The translations under genes and the position numbers were made by a program. DNA of 64,000 nucleotides from Rikenellaceae bacterium (GTDB lineage Bacteria > Bacteroidota > Bacteroidia > Bacteroidales > Rikenellaceae): positions 185,337-249,336 of the forward strand of contig SUZJ01000002.1 in the NCBI GenBank assembly GCA_015059945.1. The letters are read 5' to 3'. Shown here in pieces: positions 54,661 through 61,655 of the stretch. Position 1 is the first letter of the stretch. Each line of letters begins with the position of its first letter. The notes beneath the pieces were generated by a model that searched no databases, was not told where the DNA came from, and saw nothing but the letters and a program-made list of their open reading frames with translations.

Positions 54661-55107
54661 ATGTTTTGTACCAATTGTGGCGCTCAGATAGCCAACAATG
54701 TAAACTTTTGTCCCGAATGTGGAGCGCGTGTGGAGTATTCTCACCAGAGTATCACTACCACTGCACCCGCCCCGCAAAGGGTGGCAGTAACACCTCCACC
54801 TAAGCCCAAACCCAAGCCAGTGTGCAAAGACAAGGAGGAAGAGAACTTCTATCGCACCCATTGCGGTTCAATCGATGGGCTCAGGGAGTATGTTGCCAAG
54901 TACCCCAAGGGTTTCTATTGGTTGGAGGCCCATAGTCGCATCAGCGAGAATGAGCGCAAGTGGCGAAAGTTCAGAAAGGCACTTCGACTGATAGCGGTTA
55001 TAATTGGTGCGCCTTTTTTTGCGATTCATGGTTTGACTACTCGTAGCTGGGGAGCATTTATTATGTTGATAAACTGGTATCGCAAGGCCGAAACAAGAGA
55101 TATTTAG
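54661..55107 (+). CDS. Zinc-ribbon protein with one hydrophobic segment
   Basis: 148 residues. An N-terminal zinc ribbon (MFCTNCGAQIANNVNFCPEC) is followed by a proline/lysine linker (about 48-58), a central helical part (FYRTHCGSIDGLREYVAKYPKGFYWLEAHSRI) resembling short regions of SEL1/tetratricopeptide-like caspase-accessory proteins, and a hydrophobic stretch at about 111-135. The function is unknown. It lies 31 bases before the PrsW-like gene. Confidence 0.68.
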   Translation: MFCTNCGAQIANNVNFCPECGARVEYSHQSITTTAPAPQRVAVTPPPKPKPKPVCKDKEEENFYRTHCGSIDGLREYVAKYPKGFYWLEAHSRISENERKWRKFRKALRLIAVIIGAPFFAIHGLTTRSWGAFIMLINWYRKAETRDI

Positions 55108-55138
55108 TGAGCATTTATTGTCGATAATACAGTGTTTT

Positions 55139-55897
55139 ATGAAGAGCCTGATGATTATTTTTACTGCATTGTTGCCGGTGGCAATACTTGTGGGATATAT
55201 CTATCGCAAAGATAAGTACAAGCCCGAACCTACGGGGCAGTTGATAAAAGCATTCTTTTGGGGTGTGCTGTCGGTATTTGTGTCGTTTGGGGTATCTGTG
55301 CCACTGCAACAGATTGGCCTGTTTCCTGCCGGAGATGCCACGACAATAGGCGAGAGCATACGCATTGCGTTTTTTGGGGCAGCCATACCCGAGGAGTTGG
55401 CTAAGCTGTTTGTGCTGTGGCTGTTTCTGCGCAGGAATAGCCATTTCGACGAGAAGATGGACGGCATTGTCTACGCTGTATGCGTGTCGCTCGGCTTTGC
55501 GGCATTGGAGAATTTGTCTTACCTGATTAGCGATGCCGACTCGTTCTTGTCGATTGGTATAGCGCGAGCCCTGACGGCTGTGCCCGGCCACTGTTGCTTT
55601 GGTATTATTATGGGCTACTACTACTCGCTGGCTAAGTTCTGCCCCAAGGGGCGTAGGCGCAATAAGGTGCTCACCTATGTAGCTCCGGTTGTGGCGCACG
55701 GGCTCTACGATTCGATACTGTTTGTTATAAGTGTTACGCCCGTTGCGGCAGGCCTGCTGATGATTGTTTTCTTGGTGTTCTGCTATAAGATGTGGAAGTA
55801 TGCCGGCCAACGTATCAAAGAACACCTTGCGCGCGACTTTTTCGATGCCGAGGTTGGGGCCGATGAACTGAACAAAGAGGTGCAAGAGAGTAATTAA
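55139..55897 (+). CDS. PrsW-family intramembrane metalloprotease
   Basis: 252 residues from the ATG at 55139; a TTG 21 bases upstream is a weaker start. About seven membrane helices. PrsW motifs: PEELAK (Glu85, Glu86, Lys89), GFAALEN (Glu124), VPGHCCFG (His151) and VVAHGLYD (His187, Asp191). In Bacillus PrsW cuts the anti-sigma factor RsiW; here the sigma gene lies in the same operon, so control of sigma activity or of the TIR receptors by membrane proteolysis is a reasonable inference. Confidence 0.88.
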   Translation: MKSLMIIFTALLPVAILVGYIYRKDKYKPEPTGQLIKAFFWGVLSVFVSFGVSVPLQQIGLFPAGDATTIGESIRIAFFGAAIPEELAKLFVLWLFLRRNSHFDEKMDGIVYAVCVSLGFAALENLSYLISDADSFLSIGIARALTAVPGHCCFGIIMGYYYSLAKFCPKGRRRNKVLTYVAPVVAHGLYDSILFVISVTPVAAGLLMIVFLVFCYKMWKYAGQRIKEHLARDFFDAEVGADELNKEVQESN

Positions 55898-55917
55898 GTT
55901 TAATAAGTTATTGATAT

Positions 55918-57315
55918 ATGAATCACGATGTTTTTATAAGCTATTCGAGTAAAAATCCCGAGGCGGCTCAGGCCATTTGCCACGTCTTGGAGGAGAATGG
56001 TATCAAGTGTTGGATGGCACCGAGGGATATACCCTTGGGCTCGAAGTACGCTGCGGTTATCTCGCAGGCTATCAAGGGCAGCAAGGCTGTGGTGCTGGTC
56101 TTTTCGGAACAATCGGCCATTTCGCCTTGGGTTGAGAGCGAGATAAACATTGCCTTCTCTAACCACAAACCCATCTTCCCGTATAAGATTGACAAGGCGG
56201 TGCTCGAAAAGTACGACGAGTTTTACCTTATGCTCAATAGCCGCCACTGGATAGACTCCTATCCGGACTTCCGCACCCGCTTCGATGAGTTGGTGCAGAC
56301 CGTTGGTAAGTATGTTGGCGTAGATGTGGAGAAGAAATCCACTTCACAACCTCAGGTGCCCCCAGTGCCGGAGCCTCCCGTACCTCCCACACCCAAACCT
56401 CGCCGCCGCTGGTGGCTGTGGGCGCTGATTGCAGTGTTGGCTGTGGCTGTTGGTGTGGGATTGTTTGGTGGTGATAGGGGTAAAGGTAGCGACCTTGACA
56501 TACAACAGCACCAAGCTGATAGCCTTGCCCAAGTGATTGAGGCCGAGCGCCATCGTAGCGATAGCCTTGCACTTGTGGCCCAACACTTAGAGAAAGAAAA
56601 ATCCGACCGAGCCGAACAAGAGCGCATCGCAAAAGAGAAGGCCGAGAAGGAACGCATTGCAAAAGAGAAAGCCGAGAAGGAACGCATTGCAAAAGAGAAA
56701 GCCGAGAAGGATCGCATAGCCCAAGAGCAAAAGGCCAAAGCCGAGGCAGAACGTAAAGCGGCCGAAAAAGCTGATGCCGAGCGCAAAGCGGCTCAGCAAG
56801 CGGCCAAAACCTACAAGGTGGGCGACTACTACAATGAAAATGGCAAGGAGGGCGTTGTTTTCGACGTGTGGGATGATGGTCGCCACGGTAAGATTGTGAG
56901 CCTTGACCAAACCACATTGCAATGGTGCACCCTCGAACAACGCGACAAGGAAATAGTTGTTGGTGCAGATAGCAAGAGCAATGGCAAGGTCAATACAGAC
57001 AAGGTAATGGCAAGGGGCGATTCTGACCAATATTCCCCCTTTGTTTGGTGTCACCAAAAGGGCAAGGATTGGTATTTGCCTGCCCTTGACGAGTTGAAGT
57101 TGTTGCTATTAAACGATTCGATACACGATGTTGTAAACAAAACTCTTGCTCAAAAAGGTGGAACTAAATTATATGACAAAGGAGAGATTGAGGCGTATTG
57201 GTCATCGACAGAGTGTAGTGAGTTCGACGCGTGGCGTGTCTATATGGGCAATGGCCTCACCTACTACGACAATAAGGGCAACGGCAACTATGTGCGCGCC
57301 GTGTCCGCTTTTTAA
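55918..57315 (+). CDS. TIR-TM-coiled coil-DUF1566 receptor-like protein, second copy
   Basis: 465 residues. The TIR domain (about 1-130) has NHDVFISYSSK and SPWVESE with Glu75. The hinge is PPVPEPPVPPTPKPRRR, with one membrane helix (about 161-182) after the KPRRR charge cluster. The coiled coil (about 225-300) has three tandem RIAKEKAEKE units encoded by a 30-bp DNA repeat (56627-56716). The C-terminal DUF1566-like domain has KGKDWYLPALDELKLLL and ends YVRAVSAF. The hinge, helix and coil are near-identical to the copy at 51956, but the TIR domain and the last ~65 residues differ. Confidence 0.87.
   Translation: MNHDVFISYSSKNPEAAQAICHVLEENGIKCWMAPRDIPLGSKYAAVISQAIKGSKAVVLVFSEQSAISPWVESEINIAFSNHKPIFPYKIDKAVLEKYDEFYLMLNSRHWIDSYPDFRTRFDELVQTVGKYVGVDVEKKSTSQPQVPPVPEPPVPPTPKPRRRWWLWALIAVLAVAVGVGLFGGDRGKGSDLDIQQHQADSLAQVIEAERHRSDSLALVAQHLEKEKSDRAEQERIAKEKAEKERIAKEKAEKERIAKEKAEKDRIAQEQKAKAEAERKAAEKADAERKAAQQAAKTYKVGDYYNENGKEGVVFDVWDDGRHGKIVSLDQTTLQWCTLEQRDKEIVVGADSKSNGKVNTDKVMARGDSDQYSPFVWCHQKGKDWYLPALDELKLLLLNDSIHDVVNKTLAQKGGTKLYDKGEIEAYWSSTECSEFDAWRVYMGNGLTYYDNKGNGNYVRAVSAF
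56627..56716 (+). repeat. 30-bp tandem repeats inside the TIR receptor coiled coil
   Basis: Three near-identical 30-bp units encode RIAKEKAEKE, with a fourth partial unit (RIAQEQKAKA). The paralogue at 51956 has fewer units (one plus partials), so the stalk length varies in whole codons. Confidence 0.85.
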
Positions 57316-57597
57316 TTTTTAGGCTTAGGGCTTTTTGCTTTTTTTATGGGCGTTAAGGGCCTTAAAGACCTTAAAGGCTTTAAGGGGATAGGGCTTATAG
57401 GAGAAATAAGAGCAATAGGAGAAATAAGAGCAATAGGAGAAATAAGGGCGATAAGAGGTATAGCTCCTATAACTCTTATAACTCCCATAACTCTTATGTG
57501 GTGGACAAAAACACCCCCACACCGATAGAAAACGACACGAAAATTGTTCTATAAGTACAAAGCACTACAACAAGAACAACAAAACAAAAACGAAGAA
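57316..57597. repeat. Repeat array between the second TIR receptor and the RyR gene
   Basis: TTAAGG units (57350-57385) come first, then three 18-bp copies of ATAGGAGAAATAAGAGCA (57397-57450, the last with two changes), followed by ATAACTCTT/ATAACTCCC units (57470-57495) that are roughly complementary to them, so a long stem could form. No gene is evident in this stretch. Confidence 0.75.
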
Positions 57598-57888
57598 ATG
57601 AAAAACAATTACGTACCGCAGCCAATGGATACCGCCGATGTAAAGCTGCCCGAAGAGTTGGACCAACTGGTAGAACAAATGGCTCGCAATGTACACGAAG
57701 TGTGGGCACAAAGCCGCATAGACCAAGGGTGGACTTACGGCCCCGAGCGCAGCGATGCCCTCAGGCAGCACCCCTGTCTGGTGGCCTATGACGAGTTGCC
57801 CGAAGTCGAAAAAGCCTACGACCGCGATACCGCACTCGGCACACTGAAACTAATCACCAAGCTGGGCTTCAAGATTACCAAAGAGTAG
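57598..57888 (+). CDS. Stand-alone RyR-domain protein
   Basis: 96 residues from the ATG at 57598. Nearly the whole protein is one RyR domain: HEVWAQSRIDQGWTYGP (33-49), RSDALRQHPCLVAYDELP, KAYDRD and LGFKI. It closely matches the C-terminus of the C39-RyR protein, including the lead-in (PQPMDTADVKLPEEL against PRPIDLSDVELPAEL). It would be a small cytosolic ligand-binding or adaptor protein. RyR domains are known from animal calcium channels and from bacterial proteins proposed to sense nucleotides. The gene is set off by repeats before and a terminator after. Confidence 0.88.
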   Translation: MKNNYVPQPMDTADVKLPEELDQLVEQMARNVHEVWAQSRIDQGWTYGPERSDALRQHPCLVAYDELPEVEKAYDRDTALGTLKLITKLGFKITKE

Positions 57889-57930
57889 TCGCACCCTTCC
57901 CACTATCGGTCCGCATCTGCGGAAAAAACA

Positions 57931-57972
57931 CAAGCAGCAGAGTCTACAATGATAGATTCTGCTGCTTGTTTT
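57931..57972 (+). terminator. Terminator after the RyR gene
   Basis: CAAGCAGCAGA (57931-57941) pairs with TCTGCTGCTTG (57958-57968), followed by TTTTG. It lies 42 bases past the stop. Confidence 0.8.
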
Positions 57973-58033
57973 GCTCTATACGGTAAAAATCAACTCACAA
58001 ACAACACAAACAAATAACAAGTAAGAAAAACAG

Positions 58034-59167
58034 ATGAAACGACTGACTCAAATTTTTCAGGCCCTGATAGGCGTGGTGGCCTTGATTTTGACAACCCTTG
58101 TGGCCATAGGCCGACTGGCTTGGCGCACCCTGCGCAAGTGGTGGCGTGGAGGCAAAAAGTGGCTCTGCTGGACCATTGCAGTAGTAGTGGTGGGCTTCGT
58201 GGGGCTCTATGCCTACTCTTATTACAAATATTGCAAAGACTATCAGCATTGGGGTACGCGGCACATGTCTGAAAGTGTTGAAGTACACCGATTTAGGGAT
58301 GACAAGTGTCGCATCTACAACACCCATACCAAGCGTTACACCACCGCCAACATCGACTGGGTGTCGGAAGCCGCCGAGGGCGACTCGATAGCCGTATATG
58401 CCCAAGACGGCAAGCGAGGCTACGTGAACGTCAATACGGGCCAAATTGTGGTGGATGCCCGCAAGAACGACTACCGCAAGGCGTGGGTATTCTCCGAGGG
58501 CGTGGGTGCCGTAGTGAAGGGCGACAAGGTGGGCTTTGTGAACGCCCAGAATGAGGTGGTCATCCCCTTTGTGTTCGACTACTCCGACGAGTGCCCGATG
58601 TGGGACTTCGGCTACCTGTTCCATAGTGGCTACTGCATAATGACCAATGCCGAGGGGTTGCTTGGTATGATTGACAGCGAGGGCAACTGGGTGATGGAGC
58701 CCGTGTATGACGAGATTTGGGCTCCACATACGAGTGGCTACCGCGTGGTGTTGAAGGGTGATGAGTATGGTGTCCTGAGGTTGGATGGCTCGGTGCTGTA
58801 TCCGGCCGAGTATCGCTATGTCGAGGTGCTCGCAGACGGCTTTGTGCTGGCCAAAGAGGGTGCGCAGTGGCAGGTCGACTCAGAGGGTAGGGTGGTCTAT
58901 CCGTTTGTGTACGATTGGTGTAGCCCGCTTAGCTATTGTGTTGGCTATGACGAGTGTGGCGATATAATCAGGGCGATGTCTGACTACTCGACTTATAGCA
59001 TCAAAGGGCTCTATGGTGTGCTCAACCACATTACGGGCGAGGTGATTACCAAGGCGAATTACTCAGACGTAGATATGCTGTCAAAGGGGCTGTTTGAGGT
59101 TGAACTGGCAGGGAGTGGCGATAAGGTGCTGCTCGATAGGCGAGGCAACCTTGTGTCCCCAAAGTAA
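58034..59167 (+). CDS. WG-repeat membrane protein
   Basis: 377 residues. Two hydrophobic segments (about 7-28 and 43-64) precede a WG/KWG-type beta-repeat domain, with units such as GKRGYVNVNTGQIVV, GDKVGFVNAQNEVVIPFVFDY, GLLGMIDSEGNWVMEPVYDEI, EYGVLRLDGSVLYPAEY and LYGVLNHITGEVITKANY. Such repeats probably form a beta-propeller or solenoid for binding, on the outer face of the membrane here. The function is unknown. It is the last + strand gene of the island, followed by a terminator. Confidence 0.82.
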   Translation: MKRLTQIFQALIGVVALILTTLVAIGRLAWRTLRKWWRGGKKWLCWTIAVVVVGFVGLYAYSYYKYCKDYQHWGTRHMSESVEVHRFRDDKCRIYNTHTKRYTTANIDWVSEAAEGDSIAVYAQDGKRGYVNVNTGQIVVDARKNDYRKAWVFSEGVGAVVKGDKVGFVNAQNEVVIPFVFDYSDECPMWDFGYLFHSGYCIMTNAEGLLGMIDSEGNWVMEPVYDEIWAPHTSGYRVVLKGDEYGVLRLDGSVLYPAEYRYVEVLADGFVLAKEGAQWQVDSEGRVVYPFVYDWCSPLSYCVGYDECGDIIRAMSDYSTYSIKGLYGVLNHITGEVITKANYSDVDMLSKGLFEVELAGSGDKVLLDRRGNLVSPK

Positions 59168-59231
59168 GAGCTTTTGCACCCGAAAATGAGCCACCTCCGC
59201 CTGATGCGTGGTGGCTCAAATAATTAACAAA

Positions 59232-59262
59232 AAAAGAGAACTCTTTTGCGGAGTTCTCTTTT
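59232..59262 (+). terminator. Terminator at the right end of the island
   Basis: A perfect 12-bp stem AAAAGAGAACTC with GAGTTCTCTTTT and loop TTTTGCG lies 65 bases past the WG-repeat gene. Confidence 0.85.
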
Positions 59263-59266
59263 GCTG

Positions 59267-59281
59267 TGGTGCCACCGGGAA
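59267..59281. other. tRNA 3'-end-like sequence, possible attachment-site scar
   Basis: The reverse strand reads TTCCCGGTGGCACCA, which resembles the T-arm 3' strand, acceptor strand and CCA of a tRNA, with no tRNA body attached. It lies between the island's last terminator and the excisionase-like genes. A chance match is possible. Confidence 0.25.
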
Positions 59282-59407
59282 ACATTACCAAGCGTGTAAC
59301 CTATTGTGTGTTAGCGTAATTAGTGTTTAGCCTAATCCAGTGCTCACGAATTGCACACGGCCATAATTCACCATTTTTCACTACTCTTTATATGCTGCTT
59401 TCTTCAC

Positions 59408-59722
59408 TCATAAAGGTAGTAAATTTCCTCGATTTTCGTGTATAAAAGCTGGAATATAATTTTGTTGCAGCAGAGCCAAAATATCCGACTCTTTGTAGAG
59501 CATCTTGCCGGGCAGGGCGACAAACGACACAAGCCCGTCATCTCGATACTGCTGTAATGTGCGTTTAGTAATTCGCAAAGCTTTGCATACCTCCTCGCCT
59601 GATAGGTAGTGCTCTCCATTCAGCACGGGACGGCAGAGCCCTCGAATCTGCTCGATGCCAGCATCAACCTTTGCAAGGTCGCCGAGCAGCTCCCGTAAAT
59701 TTTCATTAAATACCAAGTTCAT
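59408..59722 (-). CDS. Helix-turn-helix protein, excisionase/MerR-like (mobile-element type)
   Basis: 104 residues. The core LSGEEVCKALRITKRTLQQYRDDGLVSFVALPGKMLYKESDILALL (about 40-84) is a winged-helix HTH of the excisionase-like class common in Bacteroidetes conjugative and mobilizable elements. The N-terminal 35 residues form a helix. It pairs with the similar gene at 59724, one base apart. The role is likely recombination directionality or element gene control. No integrase is in view. Confidence 0.82.
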   Translation of the reverse strand: MNLVFNENLRELLGDLAKVDAGIEQIRGLCRPVLNGEHYLSGEEVCKALRITKRTLQQYRDDGLVSFVALPGKMLYKESDILALLQQNYIPAFIHENRGNLLPL

Positions 59723-59723
59723 A

Positions 59724-60002
59724 CTATTTACCTTTTATTGTGTTGATTTTAATAAGTTTCTCCACCTCGGCACGGCGATAGTAAATCTTGCGCCCGATTG
59801 TCGAGAAGCCCAGAATACCTCGCTCGCGATAACCCTGCAACTGACGCTTGGAGAGTCCGAGAATCTCTGCCAATTCGCTATTCGCTACCCACTCCGAATT
59901 AATGCTGCACTCCTCTGCAATGGCACGAATCTCCGTTGCCGCCTTCTTGATGGAGCCGAGCAACTGCTCGTACTCACTCTTTTCAATTGCTACATATTCC
60001 AT
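59724..60002 (-). CDS. Helix-turn-helix protein, excisionase-like, paired copy
   Basis: 92 residues. EWVANSELAEILGLSKRQLQGYRERGILGFSTIGRKIYYRRAEVEKLI (about 38-85) matches the same HTH class as its neighbour. It is upstream in the two-gene unit. Three 33-bp-spaced direct repeats lie 135-200 bases upstream (60137-60215), possible binding sites for one of the pair. Confidence 0.85.
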   Translation of the reverse strand: MEYVAIEKSEYEQLLGSIKKAATEIRAIAEECSINSEWVANSELAEILGLSKRQLQGYRERGILGFSTIGRKIYYRRAEVEKLIKINTIKGK

Positions 60003-60136
60003 AATTCATCGTTTTTAATTTAGAGTAGGAGGCATTTAAGGGGAAGGTTTACGGATTTTACCGTTTTGTTCTGTTTATGTAAAAAAATGTGGCCTATGAA
60101 GTTTAAGTCATATTCCCGATTTGCTCTGTCATTTTG

Positions 60137-60215
60137 CATTTTTCCAAAGTAAATAGCGGGTGTGTATCGCAATTTTCCAAAACAAAATACCCCCTATTTT
60201 TACATTTTTCCAAAA
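60137..60215. repeat. Three direct repeats at exact 33-bp spacing
   Basis: CATTTTTCCAAAG (60137), CAATTTTCCAAAA (60170) and CATTTTTCCAAAA (60203). The 33-bp spacing is about three helical turns, so bound proteins would sit on one face. They lie upstream of the reverse-strand HTH pair. Confidence 0.7.
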
Positions 60216-60641
60216 ATATTTGTTGAGGAACTTTTGGTATGAAGTACGCCACTCTATGATAAAAAGTGCTTCAATCGTGCGGAATCTATCAAAAAATCAT
60301 ACTTTTCGCACAATTGCGAGCATATTGATTGATACCCAACCCCGATTTCCCGCAAATTTTATACGGATTTTTTTGCGACTTCCAATCAAATTATAGTCTT
60401 TCCGAAGCGAGTATTCACGAACTATTCGACACATTGATTTGGAGTAAAATACATCATTTCTTCACAAATCAACACATTTATCAGTTTTGCACGCAAAATC
60501 GTTTCGTCTTTGTTTGTGTATGGGTTTGATACATTGAGTGTTACAAGTGTTTCTGCTGTACATCTTCTAAAGATGACGTTTAACAAAGAGATCTGCATTC
60601 TTATTGAAATTAACGATAAACATTAAATAATTAACGAAATG

Positions 60642-60672
60642 TTTGCGATTTCGGAATTTGTCATTACCTTTG
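60642..60672 (+). promoter_or_regulatory. Promoter of the DUF2975-YozG pair
   Basis: TTTG (60642-60645) and TACCTTTG (60665-60672) are separated by exactly 19 bases, a textbook Bacteroidetes promoter, followed by a palindrome-rich AT leader (AACGATTAACGATAATTTGTTAATGATAA region). Confidence 0.75.
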
Positions 60673-60736
60673 CATAACGATTAACGATAATTTGTTAATG
60701 ATAATTGCAAAATAACATTCTAAAAACATTAATAAC

Positions 60737-61420
60737 ATGAAAATTTCTAAATCCACCCAGCGACGTATCGTTGCGCTTTTTGTAATAGTTTGTTTGATGT
60801 TCCTTCCCGATTTGATTCTTTCTGTCGTGCGTGTTGTATTCGACGAGGATTGGAGAACGACAGAGAACATTACATATGTCGGCACATTAGATGTCAACCG
60901 TCCAAGCTATATGCTAGCCGATGGTGAGCAGAGTTTTAATACTCCAACCATCGTACGTTCAGCTATTGCTGACGAGCCTGCGATTGTTGTCGAGCCATCG
61001 CAATATATTGTTTACGCTACTGACGGCGATTACGAGGTCGATACTACGGCGGCTAAAATACGAACTGTATTGCGCTATATTTTGATGATAGCAACTGTCT
61101 CATTGATAGGATTAGTGCTTGCTATTGTATATCAGGTAATTTGCGGTTTTCGCACGGGCAATTTTTTCACAAGTGCATCTGTTATCATGCTCCGCGTGAT
61201 GGCTGTGGCCTACTGCATTCGCAGTTTGATAATGTCGAATCTCGGAGCTTTGGAGGGAAGCGTTGCAAGCGAATTGTGTGGCACACTACGACCTGAAGGC
61301 TTAGGTGGTTCATACATTTTGAATACTGAGTCGATAGTTGTACCTTTAGTGCTGCTGGTCGTAGCCGAGCTGATGAATATTGCTCGCTTGTTGAACGAAG
61401 AGGAGAGTGCTACATTGTAA
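60737..61420 (+). CDS. DUF2975-like membrane protein
   Basis: 227 residues with four hydrophobic segments (about 11-31, 115-135, 150-172, 198-218) and a periplasmic-type loop of about 80 residues between the first two. The arrangement, with a small Cro/CI-like regulator gene directly downstream, is that of DUF2975/YozG pairs found across Firmicutes and Bacteroidetes, whose function is unknown but may involve membrane-coupled control of the regulator. The DNA is AT-rich. Confidence 0.75.
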   Translation: MKISKSTQRRIVALFVIVCLMFLPDLILSVVRVVFDEDWRTTENITYVGTLDVNRPSYMLADGEQSFNTPTIVRSAIADEPAIVVEPSQYIVYATDGDYEVDTTAAKIRTVLRYILMIATVSLIGLVLAIVYQVICGFRTGNFFTSASVIMLRVMAVAYCIRSLIMSNLGALEGSVASELCGTLRPEGLGGSYILNTESIVVPLVLLVVAELMNIARLLNEEESATL

Positions 61421-61424
61421 AAAA

Positions 61425-61655
61425 ATGAAAGCTATGATAATTACTAATTTAGATGTTATGCTTGCACGACGCAAAATGTCGTTGCAGGAGCTATCGGAGC
61501 GCATTGATATTTCGGTTGTGAATCTTTCGAAACTCAAAACGGGTAAGGTGCGTGCGATACGCTTTTCGACGCTCGATTCCATTTGTCGCGCACTTGATTG
61601 CCAAGCGGGTGACATTCTCGAATTTCGTCCAGATGTCCCCGAACCACAAGAGTAA
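61425..61655 (+). CDS. Cro/CI-family HTH regulator (YozG-like)
   Basis: 76 residues from the ATG at 61425; another ATG lies at 61434. The whole protein is one HTH: LDVMLARRKMSLQELSERIDISVVNLSKLKTGKVRAIRFSTLDSICRALDCQAGDILEF, with the YozG-type LKTGKVRAIRF recognition region. It starts four bases after the DUF2975 gene, so the two are coupled. It probably binds its own promoter region. Confidence 0.88.
   Translation: MKAMIITNLDVMLARRKMSLQELSERIDISVVNLSKLKTGKVRAIRFSTLDSICRALDCQAGDILEFRPDVPEPQE

Larger units (their letters stand above)
60003..60736. other. AT-rich gap with direct repeats and a promoter, no gene
   Basis: Frames here are short and composition-driven. Visible structures are three CAWTTTTCCAAA repeats (60137, 60170, 60203), AACGATAAAC-type units near 60611 and 60675, and the promoter of the DUF2975 gene at 60642-60672. 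Confidence 0.6.

Noticed and set aside
51956..57315. Diversity-generating retroelement acting on the DUF1566 ends
   Set aside because: No reverse transcriptase or template repeat lies in the window, so only the possibility is noted in the findings.
57397..57450. Tandem 18-bp units that could suggest a CRISPR array
   Set aside because: The units are contiguous without unique spacers and no cas genes are near.
46145..59167. Canonical Thoeris or CBASS defence locus
   Set aside because: No SLOG/ThsA effector and no CD-NTase/cGAS-like gene is seen. TIR domains alone do not make it Thoeris.
59267..59281. Complete tRNA gene
   Set aside because: Only a 3'-end-like piece is present; no D-arm or anticodon arm can be folded from the neighbouring bases.
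60160..60396. Short + strand frames of 60-80 codons in the AT-rich gap
   Set aside because: Low-complexity, no ribosome site, no family pattern; they overlap the spaced direct repeats.
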